From Rhodopseudomonas boonkerdii (GTDB taxonomy: Bacteria; Pseudomonadota; Alphaproteobacteria; Rhizobiales; Xanthobacteraceae): a stretch of DNA of 64,000 nt. This document shows, one piece after another, positions 1 to 9,512 of this stretch. The stretch lies in contig NZ_CP036537.1 in the NCBI RefSeq assembly GCF_021184025.1, positions 3,534,001-3,598,000 on the forward strand. Direction: 5' to 3'. The position numbers and the translations under genes are program-made. How positions within the stretch are numbered: the stretch's first letter is position 1; each line of letters opens with the position of its first letter. A model generated the notes under the pieces. It worked only from the letters and a program-made list of their open reading frames with translations, did no database searches and was not told the DNA's origin.

Positions 1-379
1 CGGGAATCGTGAAACCGATGGTTCCGGGAATCTGCTCGGCCACTTCCTGCAGGCGCATGCGAATGAGATTGCGGACCTGGAGGCCGCGCGTCATCGACGT
101 GCTCATCGCCACCGCGCTGGAACCGATCCGGTATTTCTGATCGCCGGGAAGATAAGCGAGCTGGCCCATGCGGGTCAGCGTGTGCGTCAGGCGGGACACC
201 GTGGAGCGCGGCAGGCCGCAGCGCTTGGAGATTTCGAGGTTGCCGAGCCGGGCATCATGGCCCTCAAAGCAGCGCAGAATGTCGAATGCGCGCGAGACGA
301 CCTGGATCACGTCGCCCTCGCCCGTCTGATCGCTGGCGAGCATACCCTGCTTGGTGAGGCGTTCCGACCGTCGTCCCAT
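1..379 (-). CDS. IclR family transcriptional regulator (C-terminus cut by window edge)
   Basis: The first 126 codons are visible; the ligand-binding domain lies beyond base 1. The visible part carries an N-terminal winged helix-turn-helix of the IclR type (about residues 25-85: a segment like VVSRAFDILRCF, then ISKRCGLPRSTVSRL as the recognition helix) and the start of the effector domain. The ATG at 379 is preceded by a GAGAGGA ribosome site. IclR proteins usually repress or activate a neighbouring catabolic or transport operon in response to a small carboxylic or aromatic acid. The divergently transcribed TAXI-TRAP transporter 367 bp away is the obvious candidate target. The ligand cannot be read from the sequence. 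Confidence 0.9.
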   Translation of the reverse strand, partial: MGRRSERLTKQGMLASDQTGEGDVIQVVSRAFDILRCFEGHDARLGNLEISKRCGLPRSTVSRLTHTLTRMGQLAYLPGDQKYRIGSSAVAMSTSMTRGLQVRNLIRMRLQEVAEQIPGTIGFTIP

Positions 380-449
380 AATGCGCTTCCTCTCGGGCAG
401 CGCTTGTCCGGAAGGTCGTCATTGACCCTCACCGCGCGCTGCCATCCTG

Positions 450-473
450 TTCCGTTATGCGGAATTAAATTCC
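450..473. promoter_or_regulatory. Overlapping palindromes, candidate IclR operator
   Basis: The 367 bp gap between the IclR gene and the TRAP transporter contains TTCCG-n5-CGGAA (450-464) overlapping the perfect 13-bp palindrome GGAATTAAATTCC (461-473). IclR-family operators are often built from such GGAA/TTCC half-sites. That this regulator binds here is inferred from position and symmetry only. I see nothing else recognisable in the gap. Confidence 0.45.
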
Positions 474-746
474 ACTTGCCGGCTACGCTACCTCACGGAA
501 TTTCCCACGACAACACCATGCTGCGCGCAACCCCTCATGCTTCTGGCGCGTATCGTCGCAGCCCGGCACACGCCGGGCGCGCAACACTCGACAGCAACCT
601 TCCTTGCGTCACGACGAACATCGAAGTCAGGCGCGTCACGATCCGCAGCATGCAAACGCCAATGTCGTTGCCATCGTCAAACCGCGATGACATGATCGCC
701 TAACAACAAAAGCAATTCGCAAAGCGAATGCGTTCGGGAGGGATTT

Positions 747-1907
747 ATGCGTCACCAGCTCATCGGGCTGGCGTCGATGGCTGTGCTCTGCACGGCTGGC
801 GCCGTTCATGCCCAATCACCAGACATCAAGCTTCCATCGTCCATCGCCGTCACCGCCTATGACACCGGCACAGCCGGCTTCAACATCGCCGTCGCCGTCG
901 GCAAGATGATGAAGGACAAATACGGGACGGACGTCCGCGTGCTGCCGGCCGGCAACGATGTCGCCCGCATGGCGCCGCTGCGCGCCGGCCGCGCTGCGAT
1001 GTCGTGGATGGGATCCGGCATCTACTTCGCGCAGGAAGGCGTGTTCGAATTCGGTGTCAAGGAATGGGGACCACAGCCGGCCCAGGTGACGCTTTCGACC
1101 ATCGACTGCAACGGCGCCTCACTCGGCGTCGCAAAGGACATCAACGTCAAGGAGATCAAGGACCTTCGCGGCAAACGCGTCGGCTTCGTCGTCGGCTCGC
1201 CCGCGCTCAATCAGAATTCGCTCGCCATCATGGCTTATGGCGGATTGACCAAGGCCGATGTGAAGCCGATCGAATTCGCGAGCTATGGCGCGATGTGGAA
1301 GGGCATCGTCAACAACGATGTCGATGCCGCGTTCGGCACGACGATCACAGGCCCAGCCAAGGAAGCCGAGACATCGCCGCGCGGCCTGATCTGGCCGCCG
1401 ATGCCGGCGGAAGACAAGGCAGCGTGGCAGCGCGTCAAACGCATCGCGCCGTTCTTCAATCCGCACATCGCTACATGCGGCGCCGGCATCACGCCGCAGA
1501 CGCCGATTAATCTCAGCACCTATCCCTATCCCGTCGCGACCGTCTACGGCACGCAGAACGAAGAGGCGGTCTACGCCCTGACCAAAGCGATGATCGTCCA
1601 TTTCGACGCCTACAAGGACAATGCGCCCGGCGCGCTCGGCCTTGCGGTGAAGGCCCAGACGATGAAGTGGGTCGTGCCCTTCCATCCCGGCGCTGTCAGG
1701 GCTTTGAAGGAAGCCAATCACTGGACCGCGGAGGATCAGGCCCACAATGACGGGCTGATCAAACGTCAGGGCGTGCTGAAAGCTGCGTGGGAAGGCTATG
1801 CGAAGACCAACGCCTCGAAAGGCGAAAGCGACTTTCTCGATGGCTGGATGAAGGCGCGCGCCGATGCGCTGGCCAAGGCCAATATGCCCAACGGCTTCGA
1901 GGAATAA
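747..1907 (+). CDS. TAXI family TRAP transporter solute-binding subunit
   Basis: A 386-residue exported protein with a clear signal peptide (residues 1-22, cleavage after HA) and the layout of TAXI-type TRAP substrate-binding proteins: a GTAGFNIAVAVGKMMKDKYG-type opening of the mature protein and a two-lobe periplasmic binding fold. It would capture a carboxylate-type ligand in the periplasm and hand it to the membrane subunit encoded 47 bp downstream. The ATG is preceded by GGGAGGG at good spacing. The slightly long length and the divergent IclR regulator suggest a catabolic substrate, but its identity is not visible. Confidence 0.9.
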   Translation: MRHQLIGLASMAVLCTAGAVHAQSPDIKLPSSIAVTAYDTGTAGFNIAVAVGKMMKDKYGTDVRVLPAGNDVARMAPLRAGRAAMSWMGSGIYFAQEGVFEFGVKEWGPQPAQVTLSTIDCNGASLGVAKDINVKEIKDLRGKRVGFVVGSPALNQNSLAIMAYGGLTKADVKPIEFASYGAMWKGIVNNDVDAAFGTTITGPAKEAETSPRGLIWPPMPAEDKAAWQRVKRIAPFFNPHIATCGAGITPQTPINLSTYPYPVATVYGTQNEEAVYALTKAMIVHFDAYKDNAPGALGLAVKAQTMKWVVPFHPGAVRALKEANHWTAEDQAHNDGLIKRQGVLKAAWEGYAKTNASKGESDFLDGWMKARADALAKANMPNGFEE

Positions 1908-1954
1908 ACGGAATCGTCGCTCACCGCCCGTTTTCAGCCGCTGGATATCGCTTC

Positions 1955-4156
1955 ATGACTGCATCTTCCCATACTGCGCGGGTGAATTCCGAAGTGCCAC
2001 CGAAAATGGAGCTCGACGACCCCCATGGCGTCGCCGACCTCCAGGAGTCCGAAGTGACGCGCGTGCGCGCGTTGCATGGCTTCTGGCGCTGGGCGTTGAT
2101 GGCAGCAACGCTGGCGACCATCCTGCTCTGCATCAACCAACAATTCGCGCTGCGCTTCCTCATGGATTACACGCAGCTCAACACGGAATATTTCTATCTC
2201 CTCATCGCGCTGATGCTGCCCTTCACGTTCCTGATGTTTCCTGGAACGTCAAAGGCCGATCTCGATCGCGTGCCCTGGTACGATCTCGTGCTGTTCGCCG
2301 CCACTTTCGCGGCGGCGATCTTCCTGATGATGAACATCCGCAAGGCCGCGCAGTTCGGCTGGGAGTTCGACGGCGCACCGACACCGGTGATCGCGGCCGG
2401 CCTCGTGATGTGGTTCGTGCTGATGGAGGCGTTGCGCCGCACCGGCGGCTGGAGCCTCCTCCTCAGCGTCGCTCCTTTCACGATCTATCCGATGGTGGCG
2501 GATGCGAGCTGGCTCGGCCCGTTCCGCGGCACCCAGTCGACTCTTGAGCAAACCACCGCCTATCACGTGCTGTCTGGCGAGAGCCTGCTCGGCATTCCGA
2601 TCCAGGCCTTCGCCGATACGGTGATCGGATTCCTCGTCTTCGGCACCGCGCTGATGATGACGGGCGCCGGAAAGTTCTTCATCAATATCGCCTTCGCACT
2701 GTGCGGCACGTTTCGCGGCGGCGCTGCCAAGGTCTGTATCTTTGCATCGGGCCTGCTCGGCACCGTTGGCGGCAGCATCGTGTCCAACGTTCTCACCGCC
2801 GGCACGATGACGATCCCGGCAATGAAGAAGACCGGCTTCACGCCATCTTATGCTGGCGCGATCGAAGCATGCGCCTCCACCGGCGCCGTGCTGGCGCCGC
2901 CTGTGCTGGGCGCCACGGCCTTCGTGATGGCACAGTTCATGAACGTCAGCTATGCCGACGTTGCCCTCGCCGCTACCATTCCGTCAGTGCTGTATTATTT
3001 CGGCCTGTTCGCGCAGGTGGACAGCTATGCCGCGCGCCACAAGCTCGAAGGCATCCCGCGCGAGGAACTGCCGCGCTTCCGTGATGCGCTCAAGGATGGC
3101 TGGTACTACCTGTTCGTCATCGCGATCCTGGTGGTGATGCTGCTCTATTTCAAACGCGAGAGCCACGCGCCTTTCTACGCCACCGCGCTGCTGGTGATCC
3201 TGCATCAATGGTCCGGCCCCGCACCATGGAAGACCGGCAACACGCTGGTGCTGCTGCTGGCGCTCGCTCTCTCCGGCATCATGCTGTGGCTGGATGCACC
3301 GAATGCGATCCTGTGGGGCATGTGCATCCTCGCAGCCCTCAACGAATTCTTCCCCGGCAAGAACTGGGGCGGCGCACGCTGGCTGCATTTCCTCGAACTC
3401 AACGGCAAGACCTTCGTCGAACTGATCGCCATTCTCGCCGGTTGCGGATTGCTGATCGGCGCCTTCTCGCTCACCGGCGTGATCTCCAGTCTCGCCAACG
3501 ATCTGCTCAACATTGCCGGCGGCAATGTCTTTCTGCTGCTGGTGATGTGCGCCTTCACCAGCCTGATCCTCGGCCTCGGCCTGACTGCGACCTCCTGTTA
3601 CATCTTCCTCGCCATTCTGGTGGCACCGGCACTGGAGAAGCTCGGCCTCAACAAGATGGCCGTACACATGTTCATCTTCTATTGGGGCATGCTGTCATCG
3701 ATCACACCACCCGTCGCCATCGCTTCATTTGCAGCCGCCGGCATTGCCGGTGCACCGGCGATGAAGACGGGTTGGCAGAGCATGTGGGTCGGCAGCATCA
3801 TTTATTTCATCCCGTTTTTCTTCGTGCTGAATCCATCACTGCTGCTGCAGGGCGCCAACCCCTATCCGGAAGCGCTGGGGCTGACGGCCCTCGCCTGTAT
3901 CGGCATTGTCTTCATCTGCGGTGGCATTCAGGGCTATCAGGCCTGGGTCGGCGATCTCCGCCGCGCCGGCGTAATGGAATGGCCGCTGCGTGTGCTGCTG
4001 ATCATCGGCGGCATCACGCTGGCAACGCCGGGCGGCGGCATCAATCCGCTGTCGCAGTGGCAAATCGTGGTGCTGGCGCTGGCGATCCTGGTCCCGACGC
4101 TGCTGGTAGCGTTTGCGCTGGTGCGGCGGGGGAATGTGAAGCTGGCGGTGTCCTGA
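1955..4156 (+). CDS. TRAP transporter permease, fused small and large membrane subunits
   Basis: A 733-residue polytopic membrane protein of the fused (4TM + 12TM) TRAP class that partners TAXI binding proteins. About 16-18 hydrophobic segments can be counted. The large-subunit (DctM-like) part carries the conserved GTVGGSIVSNVLTAGTMTIP and GAVLAPPVLGATAF stretches near residues 265-315, and a second glycine-rich repeat (LGLGLTATSCYIFLA) near 540. The open frame extends upstream to a GTG inside the binding-protein gene; the ATG at 1955 is preferred because it follows the upstream stop by 47 bp. ATG 2006 is an alternative. It forms an operon with the preceding gene and is driven by sodium or proton symport in known members. 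Confidence 0.88.
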   Translation: MTASSHTARVNSEVPPKMELDDPHGVADLQESEVTRVRALHGFWRWALMAATLATILLCINQQFALRFLMDYTQLNTEYFYLLIALMLPFTFLMFPGTSKADLDRVPWYDLVLFAATFAAAIFLMMNIRKAAQFGWEFDGAPTPVIAAGLVMWFVLMEALRRTGGWSLLLSVAPFTIYPMVADASWLGPFRGTQSTLEQTTAYHVLSGESLLGIPIQAFADTVIGFLVFGTALMMTGAGKFFINIAFALCGTFRGGAAKVCIFASGLLGTVGGSIVSNVLTAGTMTIPAMKKTGFTPSYAGAIEACASTGAVLAPPVLGATAFVMAQFMNVSYADVALAATIPSVLYYFGLFAQVDSYAARHKLEGIPREELPRFRDALKDGWYYLFVIAILVVMLLYFKRESHAPFYATALLVILHQWSGPAPWKTGNTLVLLLALALSGIMLWLDAPNAILWGMCILAALNEFFPGKNWGGARWLHFLELNGKTFVELIAILAGCGLLIGAFSLTGVISSLANDLLNIAGGNVFLLLVMCAFTSLILGLGLTATSCYIFLAILVAPALEKLGLNKMAVHMFIFYWGMLSSITPPVAIASFAAAGIAGAPAMKTGWQSMWVGSIIYFIPFFFVLNPSLLLQGANPYPEALGLTALACIGIVFICGGIQGYQAWVGDLRRAGVMEWPLRVLLIIGGITLATPGGGINPLSQWQIVVLALAILVPTLLVAFALVRRGNVKLAVS

Positions 4157-4160
4157 AGCT

Positions 4161-4240
4161 GTAGAATGGGTTGAGCGCAGCGATACTCATCCACACCGAA
4201 CGCTGGAGTGATGGGTGTCGCTGCGCTCAACCCATTCTAC
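4161..4240. repeat. Intergenic palindrome, family B (GTAGAATGGGTTGAGCGCAGCG)
   Basis: Two arms, starting GTAGAATGGGTTGAGCG and ending CGCTCAACCCATTCTAC, are inverted around a 35-bp centre. It sits between the convergent ends of the TRAP permease and the next gene, so its transcript could fold into a long hairpin. A relative with the same arms lies at 56441-56545. Confidence 0.8.
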
Positions 4241-4250
4241 GATCGTGGGT

Positions 4251-4700
4251 TCAAAACTCTTCCGGACAGGGATCGATGATCTTCCACAGCTCCATGCCGT
4301 TTTTGACCTTCTTCATCTCCGGCGTCAGGCCGCCATTACGGGCGAGCCAGTCCTTCACCGTCGCCGGATAATAGGACATCAGGTCCGAGGTGCCCTCATA
4401 GCTGATGACCTTCATGCCGAAGGTGAAGGCCTTGTCGTAATAGGCCTGATGGAAACCGAGGCTGGCGCGGGGCGTCACGCAGACCTTGTTCAGCGGCACG
4501 ATGCCGAGCACGAGCGTGCAGGCAGAGTTGCAGATGCCGTCGATGATCACGCGCTCCTTGCGGTCGCGGATACGTTCATACTTCGCCTTGTATTCTTCCA
4601 CATAGCCGCCGTGATCGCGGGTAATGCGCAAATCGGCATGCGCGGGCGCAACGAAAACCACCACCAGCGACGTCAGCAGAAACAGCAACGAAAGGCGCAT
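4251..4700 (-). CDS. Small periplasmic protein with ClpP/crotonase-like SACT motif
   Basis: A 149-residue protein with a signal peptide (residues 1-22, ending in PAHA). The mature part has VIIDGICNSACTLVLG around residues 51-66, followed by a PRASLGFHQA segment. This resembles the nucleophile strand of ClpP-class periplasmic proteases and related serine hydrolases, where the Ser of SAC(T) would be catalytic (Ser59), with a His near residue 84. The function is inferred and could be non-enzymatic. The gene ends next to the 4161-4240 palindrome, which may act as its terminator. The 118 bp between its start and the ilvA terminator show nothing else. Confidence 0.7.
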   Translation of the reverse strand: MRLSLLFLLTSLVVVFVAPAHADLRITRDHGGYVEEYKAKYERIRDRKERVIIDGICNSACTLVLGIVPLNKVCVTPRASLGFHQAYYDKAFTFGMKVISYEGTSDLMSYYPATVKDWLARNGGLTPEMKKVKNGMELWKIIDPCPEEF

Positions 4701-4818
4701 CGGGCCATGAAACCGCTAAGAAAAAATCCCCCAAAGCCCCCGCCCGTTCGGGCATCGGCCTAGCCGCCCGATTCTGGCCGGACAGTGCTAGCAATCCGTT
4801 AAGCATCGGCTTCGAGCG

Positions 4819-4848
4819 AAAAAAAGGCAGGAACGTGTCCTGCCTTTT
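4819..4848 (-). terminator. Rho-independent terminator of ilvA
   Basis: A 10-bp stem (4823-4832 with 4838-4847, loop of 5) is followed on the minus strand by seven T residues. It begins four bases after the ilvA stop codon. This is one of the clearest intrinsic terminators in the window. Confidence 0.85.
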
Positions 4849-4851
4849 CGC

Positions 4852-6387
4852 CTAACCGTTCAAAAACATCCGGTAAACTGGGTTGTCCGTCTCGTCCTCA
4901 TAGGGATAGCCCAGCGCGTCCAGCCGCTCGCCCATGCGGCCGCGATCGGCCTGGGGCACCTGCAGGCCGACCAGGATACGGCCGTAATCGGCGCCGTGAT
5001 TACGATAATGGAACAGCGTGATATTCCAGTCCGGCTCCATCTGATCGAGGAATTTCAGCAAGGCTCCTGGCCGTTCCGGGAATTCGAAGCGGAGGATGAC
5101 CTCGCCCTTCAATTCCGGCGGCGCGCGCCCGCCAACCATATAGCGGATATGCAGCTTGGCCGTTTCGTCCGCGCTGATATCGAGCACCTTGTAATCGAGC
5201 GCGCGCAATTGCTCGATCAGTTTCGCCTTTTCCTGCCGGGCATCATTGAGCTTGATGCCGACGAAAACATTGGCCTCCTTGGCTCCGGCGTAGCGATAGT
5301 TGAACTCGGTGATGACCTGACTGCCGATGGTCTGGATGAAGCGGCGATAACTGCCCGGCTGTTCCGGGATGGTCACGCCGAGCAGGATCTCGCGGGCTTC
5401 GCCGACCTCGGCGCGCTCGGCCACATGGCGCAGGCGATCGAAGTTCATGTTGGCCCCGCTGCAGATAGCCACCAACGCGCCGGTGCGCGTGGGGTTCGCC
5501 GTGGCATAGGCCTTGAGCCCGGCGAGCGCCAGTGCGCCCGCGGGTTCGGCGATCACGCGGGTATCCTCGAATACATCCTTGATCGCCGCACACATCTCGT
5601 CGGTGTCGGCCGTGATGACGTCATCGAGCAATTCGCGGCACAGGCGGAACGTCTCGACGCCGACCTGGCGCACAGCGACGCCATCCGCGAACAGCCCGAC
5701 GCGATCGAGCACCACACGTTCGCCGGCCTCGATCGCAGCTTTCATCGAAGCTGCATCCGCAGGCTCGACACCGATCACCTTGGTCCCCGGCCGCAGGAAC
5801 TTGATGAACGACGCGATGCCCGCGGCTAGGCCCCCACCTCCGATCGGTACGAACACCGCTTCGATCGGGTCGGGATGCTGTTGCAGGATTTCCATGCCGA
5901 TCGTGCCCTGCCCGGCGATGACATCGGGATCGTCATAGGGATGCACGAAGGTCAGCTTGTGCTCGGCCTCGAGCTTTCGCGCATGCGCGGCTGCTTCATC
6001 GAACGTATCGCCGATCAGGACGGCATTGCCGCCCCAATAGCGCACGGCATCGACCTTGATCGGTGGCGTCGTTACCGGCATCACGATGGTCGCCTTGATG
6101 CCGAGCTTCTGCGCCGACAGCGCCACCCCTTGCGCGTGATTGCCGGCTGATGCGCAAATCACGCCACACGAACGTTGCTCGGGTGTCAGTTGCGCGATGC
6201 GGTTATAGGCGCCGCGGATTTTGAACGAGAACACCGGCTGCAGATCCTCGCGCTTCAGTAGCACCGGGCTGCCAATACGGGCGCTGAGGCGCACCATCTT
6301 GTCCAGCGGCGTCTGCACCGCGACGTCATAGACGCGGCTGTCGAGTATCTTGCGAACGTAGTCGGTCACGGCGAAGTCCTGAACCAT
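4852..6387 (-). CDS. ilvA: Threonine ammonia-lyase, biosynthetic (threonine deaminase)
   Basis: A 511-residue cytoplasmic PLP enzyme converting threonine to 2-oxobutanoate and ammonia, the first committed step of isoleucine synthesis. The PLP-binding lysine lies in PVFSFKIRGAYN (Lys56), and the glycine-rich phosphate loop IGGGGLAAG is near residue 185. The C-terminal third (about 335-505) holds two ACT-like regulatory segments (IPEQPGSYRRF, then FEFPERPGALLKFL), which places it with the isoleucine-inhibited biosynthetic form rather than the short catabolic TdcB. Its length matches the E. coli enzyme. The start ATG has only a weak ribosome site. It is monocistronic and ends in a strong terminator. 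Confidence 0.96.
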   Translation of the reverse strand: MVQDFAVTDYVRKILDSRVYDVAVQTPLDKMVRLSARIGSPVLLKREDLQPVFSFKIRGAYNRIAQLTPEQRSCGVICASAGNHAQGVALSAQKLGIKATIVMPVTTPPIKVDAVRYWGGNAVLIGDTFDEAAAHARKLEAEHKLTFVHPYDDPDVIAGQGTIGMEILQQHPDPIEAVFVPIGGGGLAAGIASFIKFLRPGTKVIGVEPADAASMKAAIEAGERVVLDRVGLFADGVAVRQVGVETFRLCRELLDDVITADTDEMCAAIKDVFEDTRVIAEPAGALALAGLKAYATANPTRTGALVAICSGANMNFDRLRHVAERAEVGEAREILLGVTIPEQPGSYRRFIQTIGSQVITEFNYRYAGAKEANVFVGIKLNDARQEKAKLIEQLRALDYKVLDISADETAKLHIRYMVGGRAPPELKGEVILRFEFPERPGALLKFLDQMEPDWNITLFHYRNHGADYGRILVGLQVPQADRGRMGERLDALGYPYEDETDNPVYRMFLNG

Positions 6388-6592
6388 GGGCGCCGCGCCA
6401 CCTGCGCAGCGAAGCTGAGGGGCGAGATGGGCACCGAAATGCGAGGAAAATCAAGCCCGTTCTGTAATAGACAGCTATGACTGGCACAATTGGCAAACAT
6501 TTACGATGCTCGCCTGCCGCCACTTTGGGCCCTCGCGTCACGGCTGCAACAGCTGCATCGCCGATGGCGATCGCCCATGACGAAACAGGCGA

Positions 6593-8005
6593 TCAAGCCC
6601 GTTGCAGCGATCTCGCGGGCTCCGGCATGGACTTGGTTTGGTCCCATGGGCAGGCCATGGCAAAAACCATCCAGAACAATACCCCGATTTCGCCTGAGGC
6701 GATGCTGGTGAGCGGCATATGGACGACAAGCGCGCCGAGCGCGAGCGAACCGAGCACGACACCTTCCCGCGTCGGCATCCGCCACGCCGCCGAGATGCTC
6801 CACAACGTCAGCCAGAGATAGGCGGCAAGACAGATCATTCCGACCGGGATACCGAATACCACCCAACTGGCGATAATCTGGCCATCGATCGGCATGGCAC
6901 CGGCCACACCGACGTCGGTGAAGGTAAAGCCCGATCCCCACACGAAACTGTCGGGCGCATTCCACAGCGTGACAAACTCTTCAAGGCGTTCGGCACCGCT
7001 GCCGTCTTCAACACCACTGCCGAGCGATTGCAGCCGTGAGGTGATGACGTCGCCGAACGGCGTGAACAGGACGGCGCAGGCGGCTGCGATCGCGATGCTG
7101 ACGCCGGTCGCCACCGCGCGCACCCGCGTTGCCGCGAACACCATGCAGAACAGCAGGCCGAGCGCCAACCCGAGCCAGCTGGCCCGGTAGAGTGAAAGCA
7201 GAAGACCAAGCGCGGCCGGCCCCATGGCCAGCAGCGACTGCCAGCTCGGCCGCAGGAAACCGACCAGGAGCAGACCGGTCGCAGTAAACGTGCCGTAGGT
7301 GGCCGGACCGTTCATGGTGCTGAACACGCGCACCATATACGGCAGCGGATAACCGGCCGACGTGATGCTGGCATAGTTCATCCAGAACCGGTCCCAGGCG
7401 GGCGGATCAACATATTGCCAGATGCCGTAAAGCCCTGTGATCGGCAGCACCACGAAGAATGCGCCGGCCATCGCATTAACGAGCTCGCCGTCCGACCTGG
7501 CGCGCAGTTGCAAGGCGACGGCATAGAGGATCGGCGCGCTCCATTTCAGCACCCCGTTGGCCGCATTCGCCCAATCATTCTGCAGCATCGATACCGCCGC
7601 GGCATAGGCGACACAGAACAAGACGATCACCGGAGGGACCAGCCACGGATTTCGCGGTCGCACGGTCAGCGACAGCCAGGCCCAAATGCTCGGCAACGGC
7701 ATCAGGATGAATATCAGCGGTCCGATCAGCATGATGCTGGCTTGGTCGAAGCCAATCGTGACATCGATGAAACGCCGCACAAACGGGGCGAAGGCGAACA
7801 GCACGATGGCCGCCTGAACATGTGCCGCCGCGCTCTGTCGCCAGGCATACCAGCCCGCGATCGCGCATCCGATCACAAACAGCGGCCGCGACAACGATCC
7901 CAGTGCCGGCCCGACCGCAATCGTCACGACGAGCAGCAGAACGGCCGGCAGCCATCCGGCAAACAGCAAGCCTAGGAGACGCGATGTGAGTCGGCCCTGA
8001 TTCAT
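6593..8005 (-). CDS. O-antigen ligase/polymerase-like membrane protein
   Basis: A 470-residue integral membrane protein with about 11-12 hydrophobic helices. It has one large periplasmic-type loop (roughly residues 185-235, with WMNYASITSAGYPLPYMVRV) and the sequence LLLSLYRASWLGLALGLL characteristic of the Wzy_C/O-antigen ligase superfamily. Members ligate or polymerise polysaccharide on undecaprenyl carriers at the outer face of the inner membrane. No glycan-synthesis genes lie nearby in the window, so ligase, Wzy polymerase and exopolysaccharide roles cannot be separated. It stands alone between ilvA and tRNA-Arg. Confidence 0.75.
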   Translation of the reverse strand: MNQGRLTSRLLGLLFAGWLPAVLLLVVTIAVGPALGSLSRPLFVIGCAIAGWYAWRQSAAAHVQAAIVLFAFAPFVRRFIDVTIGFDQASIMLIGPLIFILMPLPSIWAWLSLTVRPRNPWLVPPVIVLFCVAYAAAVSMLQNDWANAANGVLKWSAPILYAVALQLRARSDGELVNAMAGAFFVVLPITGLYGIWQYVDPPAWDRFWMNYASITSAGYPLPYMVRVFSTMNGPATYGTFTATGLLLVGFLRPSWQSLLAMGPAALGLLLSLYRASWLGLALGLLFCMVFAATRVRAVATGVSIAIAAACAVLFTPFGDVITSRLQSLGSGVEDGSGAERLEEFVTLWNAPDSFVWGSGFTFTDVGVAGAMPIDGQIIASWVVFGIPVGMICLAAYLWLTLWSISAAWRMPTREGVVLGSLALGALVVHMPLTSIASGEIGVLFWMVFAMACPWDQTKSMPEPARSLQRA

Positions 8006-8112
8006 GCTGACAGACTATAACGATCCCCGGAAGCGCTGAAGGCAGCCTTGCCACGGGAGAGCGCACGAAAGGGCTAGCTTTTGTCATCACGATGACTATG
8101 GTGCCCGCGCGT

Positions 8113-8189
8113 GCACTCGTAGCTCAGCTGGATAGAGCATCGGATTTCGATTCCGAGGGTCGGGCGTTCGAATCGCTCCGAGTGCGCCA
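8113..8189 (+). tRNA. tRNA-Arg (anticodon UCG)
   Basis: A full cloverleaf: acceptor GCACTCG/CGAGTGC, D arm GCTC...GAGC, anticodon stem TCGGA/TCCGA with loop TTTCGAT (anticodon TCG, reading CGA), T arm GGGCG/CGCTC with loop TTCGAAT, discriminator G and an encoded CCA. All stems pair, with one G-U in the T stem. Confidence 0.97.
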
Positions 8190-8419
8190 TCGCCACGCGC
8201 AAATTCTCGCAACATTTCAAAGTAGTTAGATCGTCGCTCGCGCACTGTCCGCGCGTCCGCGTCAAAGAATCTATCGGGACGAAACAGGATCGTCCGGAAC
8301 ACTTCGGGACCAAAGTCCCGTGGAGATTCCCAAGGTCTGCCGCCCTCCCCGTTCTCTCCGGGAGGTGCGCGTATGATCCGCTTTCCCCATCGCCGCAGCT
8401 ATGGCGTTACTTCCGTCGC

Positions 8420-8914
8420 CTACTGCCCGACCTGTTTCGGCGGAAGATTTGCGGTACCGGATTTAACCGGGGTGCGTTCAAGGTCGGCGATCAGACTTTT
8501 CATCTCGCCGATCTCACGCACCTGAGCCTCGAGGATGCCATCCGCCAGCTTGCGGACACGCGGGTCCTTGATGTGCGCTCTGTCGCTGGTCATTATCGCG
8601 ATGGAGTGATGAGGTATCATCGCTTTCATATAGGCGACGTCGCCGACGGTCTGCTGGCTGCGAACAAGCAAGAGCGACACGCCGAAGACGACGATGCTGC
8701 CCGCGAGGATGGCGACATTCGCATGACGGTTTTTGTACATGCCTCGCATAAAGAGCAGCATGACGAACGCCATCACGGCGCCCATCAGAAGCGCCATCCA
8801 CATCCGGGTTTGGCTGAAAAATATGTGATCCATCGCCCACGTGTTGAGATACATGAGCCCGAACATCACGACGGTTGACGCCATGACCCTCGCGAAGAAA
8901 CGGCTGTAACTCAT
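8420..8914 (-). CDS. DUF305 family membrane protein
   Basis: A 164-residue protein with three N-terminal membrane helices (about 8-28, 36-56 and 66-84) and a soluble C-terminal DUF305 segment containing MIPHHSIAIM (His102, His103) and a further His114. DUF305 proteins are ferritin-like helical bundles often linked to metal, particularly copper, handling; that role is inferred here. The open frame extends 33 codons upstream, but the ATG at 8914 has an ideal GGAAGGA site, so it is preferred. The 230 bp towards the tRNA and the 299 bp towards the next gene hold nothing recognisable. Confidence 0.85.
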   Translation of the reverse strand: MSYSRFFARVMASTVVMFGLMYLNTWAMDHIFFSQTRMWMALLMGAVMAFVMLLFMRGMYKNRHANVAILAGSIVVFGVSLLLVRSQQTVGDVAYMKAMIPHHSIAIMTSDRAHIKDPRVRKLADGILEAQVREIGEMKSLIADLERTPVKSGTANLPPKQVGQ

Positions 8915-9213
8915 GACGCAAGCTCCTTCCGCACTGCGGGGGCGCGCCGCTGTATAAAAGCCTCTACGGCGCGGCCATATTGCTTCTCTATTTCGTCTGC
9001 CCCGGCCCGCCAACGAGCGTCAGCGAGAACCGTTCGAGAGCGCGTTAGACGATTTGATGATCACATTGTGACCACGAGCGAGCACGACCAGACCATCAGT
9101 CAGCCCCGCGTACTCCGGTGACGCATTCTATGCGTTCGAAACGCAACGGCGCATCGTCGCCACATCGGGAACGTGTCACCGCGCAGATGATTGGAGGGCG
9201 AGAGGATTTCGCC

Positions 9214-9501
9214 ATGCTCGAAAAGATCATCATTCTCATTGGCATTTTTTCTGCGGGATCCGCGCTAGCCGAGGAGTCTCGACAATCGCCAGCTCCTTTC
9301 CCACCCGGCCAATCGGTCACCGGTCCAGCTTCGGAACAATCGGTTTCCGGAAATGCTTCTGCGAATGCCAGTCGGAACAAAGCCGCCAAGCCATCTACAA
9401 GCGTCACACCGGAGAAAGCCGATGGGCAAAATGGTGGTGAAAGCGGTTTCTCCAGGGAAGAAACACCTGGCGTGAATAGCTCGGCCACGAACTCGTTCTA
9501 G
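9214..9501 (+). CDS. Small secreted Ser/Asn-rich protein, unknown function
   Basis: A 95-residue product with an N-terminal signal peptide (MLEKIIILIGIFSAGSALA) followed by a low-complexity Ser/Asn/Ala/Glu-rich mature part with no cysteines or domains I recognise. An upstream ATG at 9118 stays in frame, but the start at 9214 follows GAGAGG and places the hydrophobic segment at the N-terminus. It is probably periplasmic. It may be cotranscribed with the 38-codon ORF that starts 11 bp after its stop. Confidence 0.5.
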   Translation: MLEKIIILIGIFSAGSALAEESRQSPAPFPPGQSVTGPASEQSVSGNASANASRNKAAKPSTSVTPEKADGQNGGESGFSREETPGVNSSATNSF

Positions 9502-9512
9502 GTGGCCAAGTG

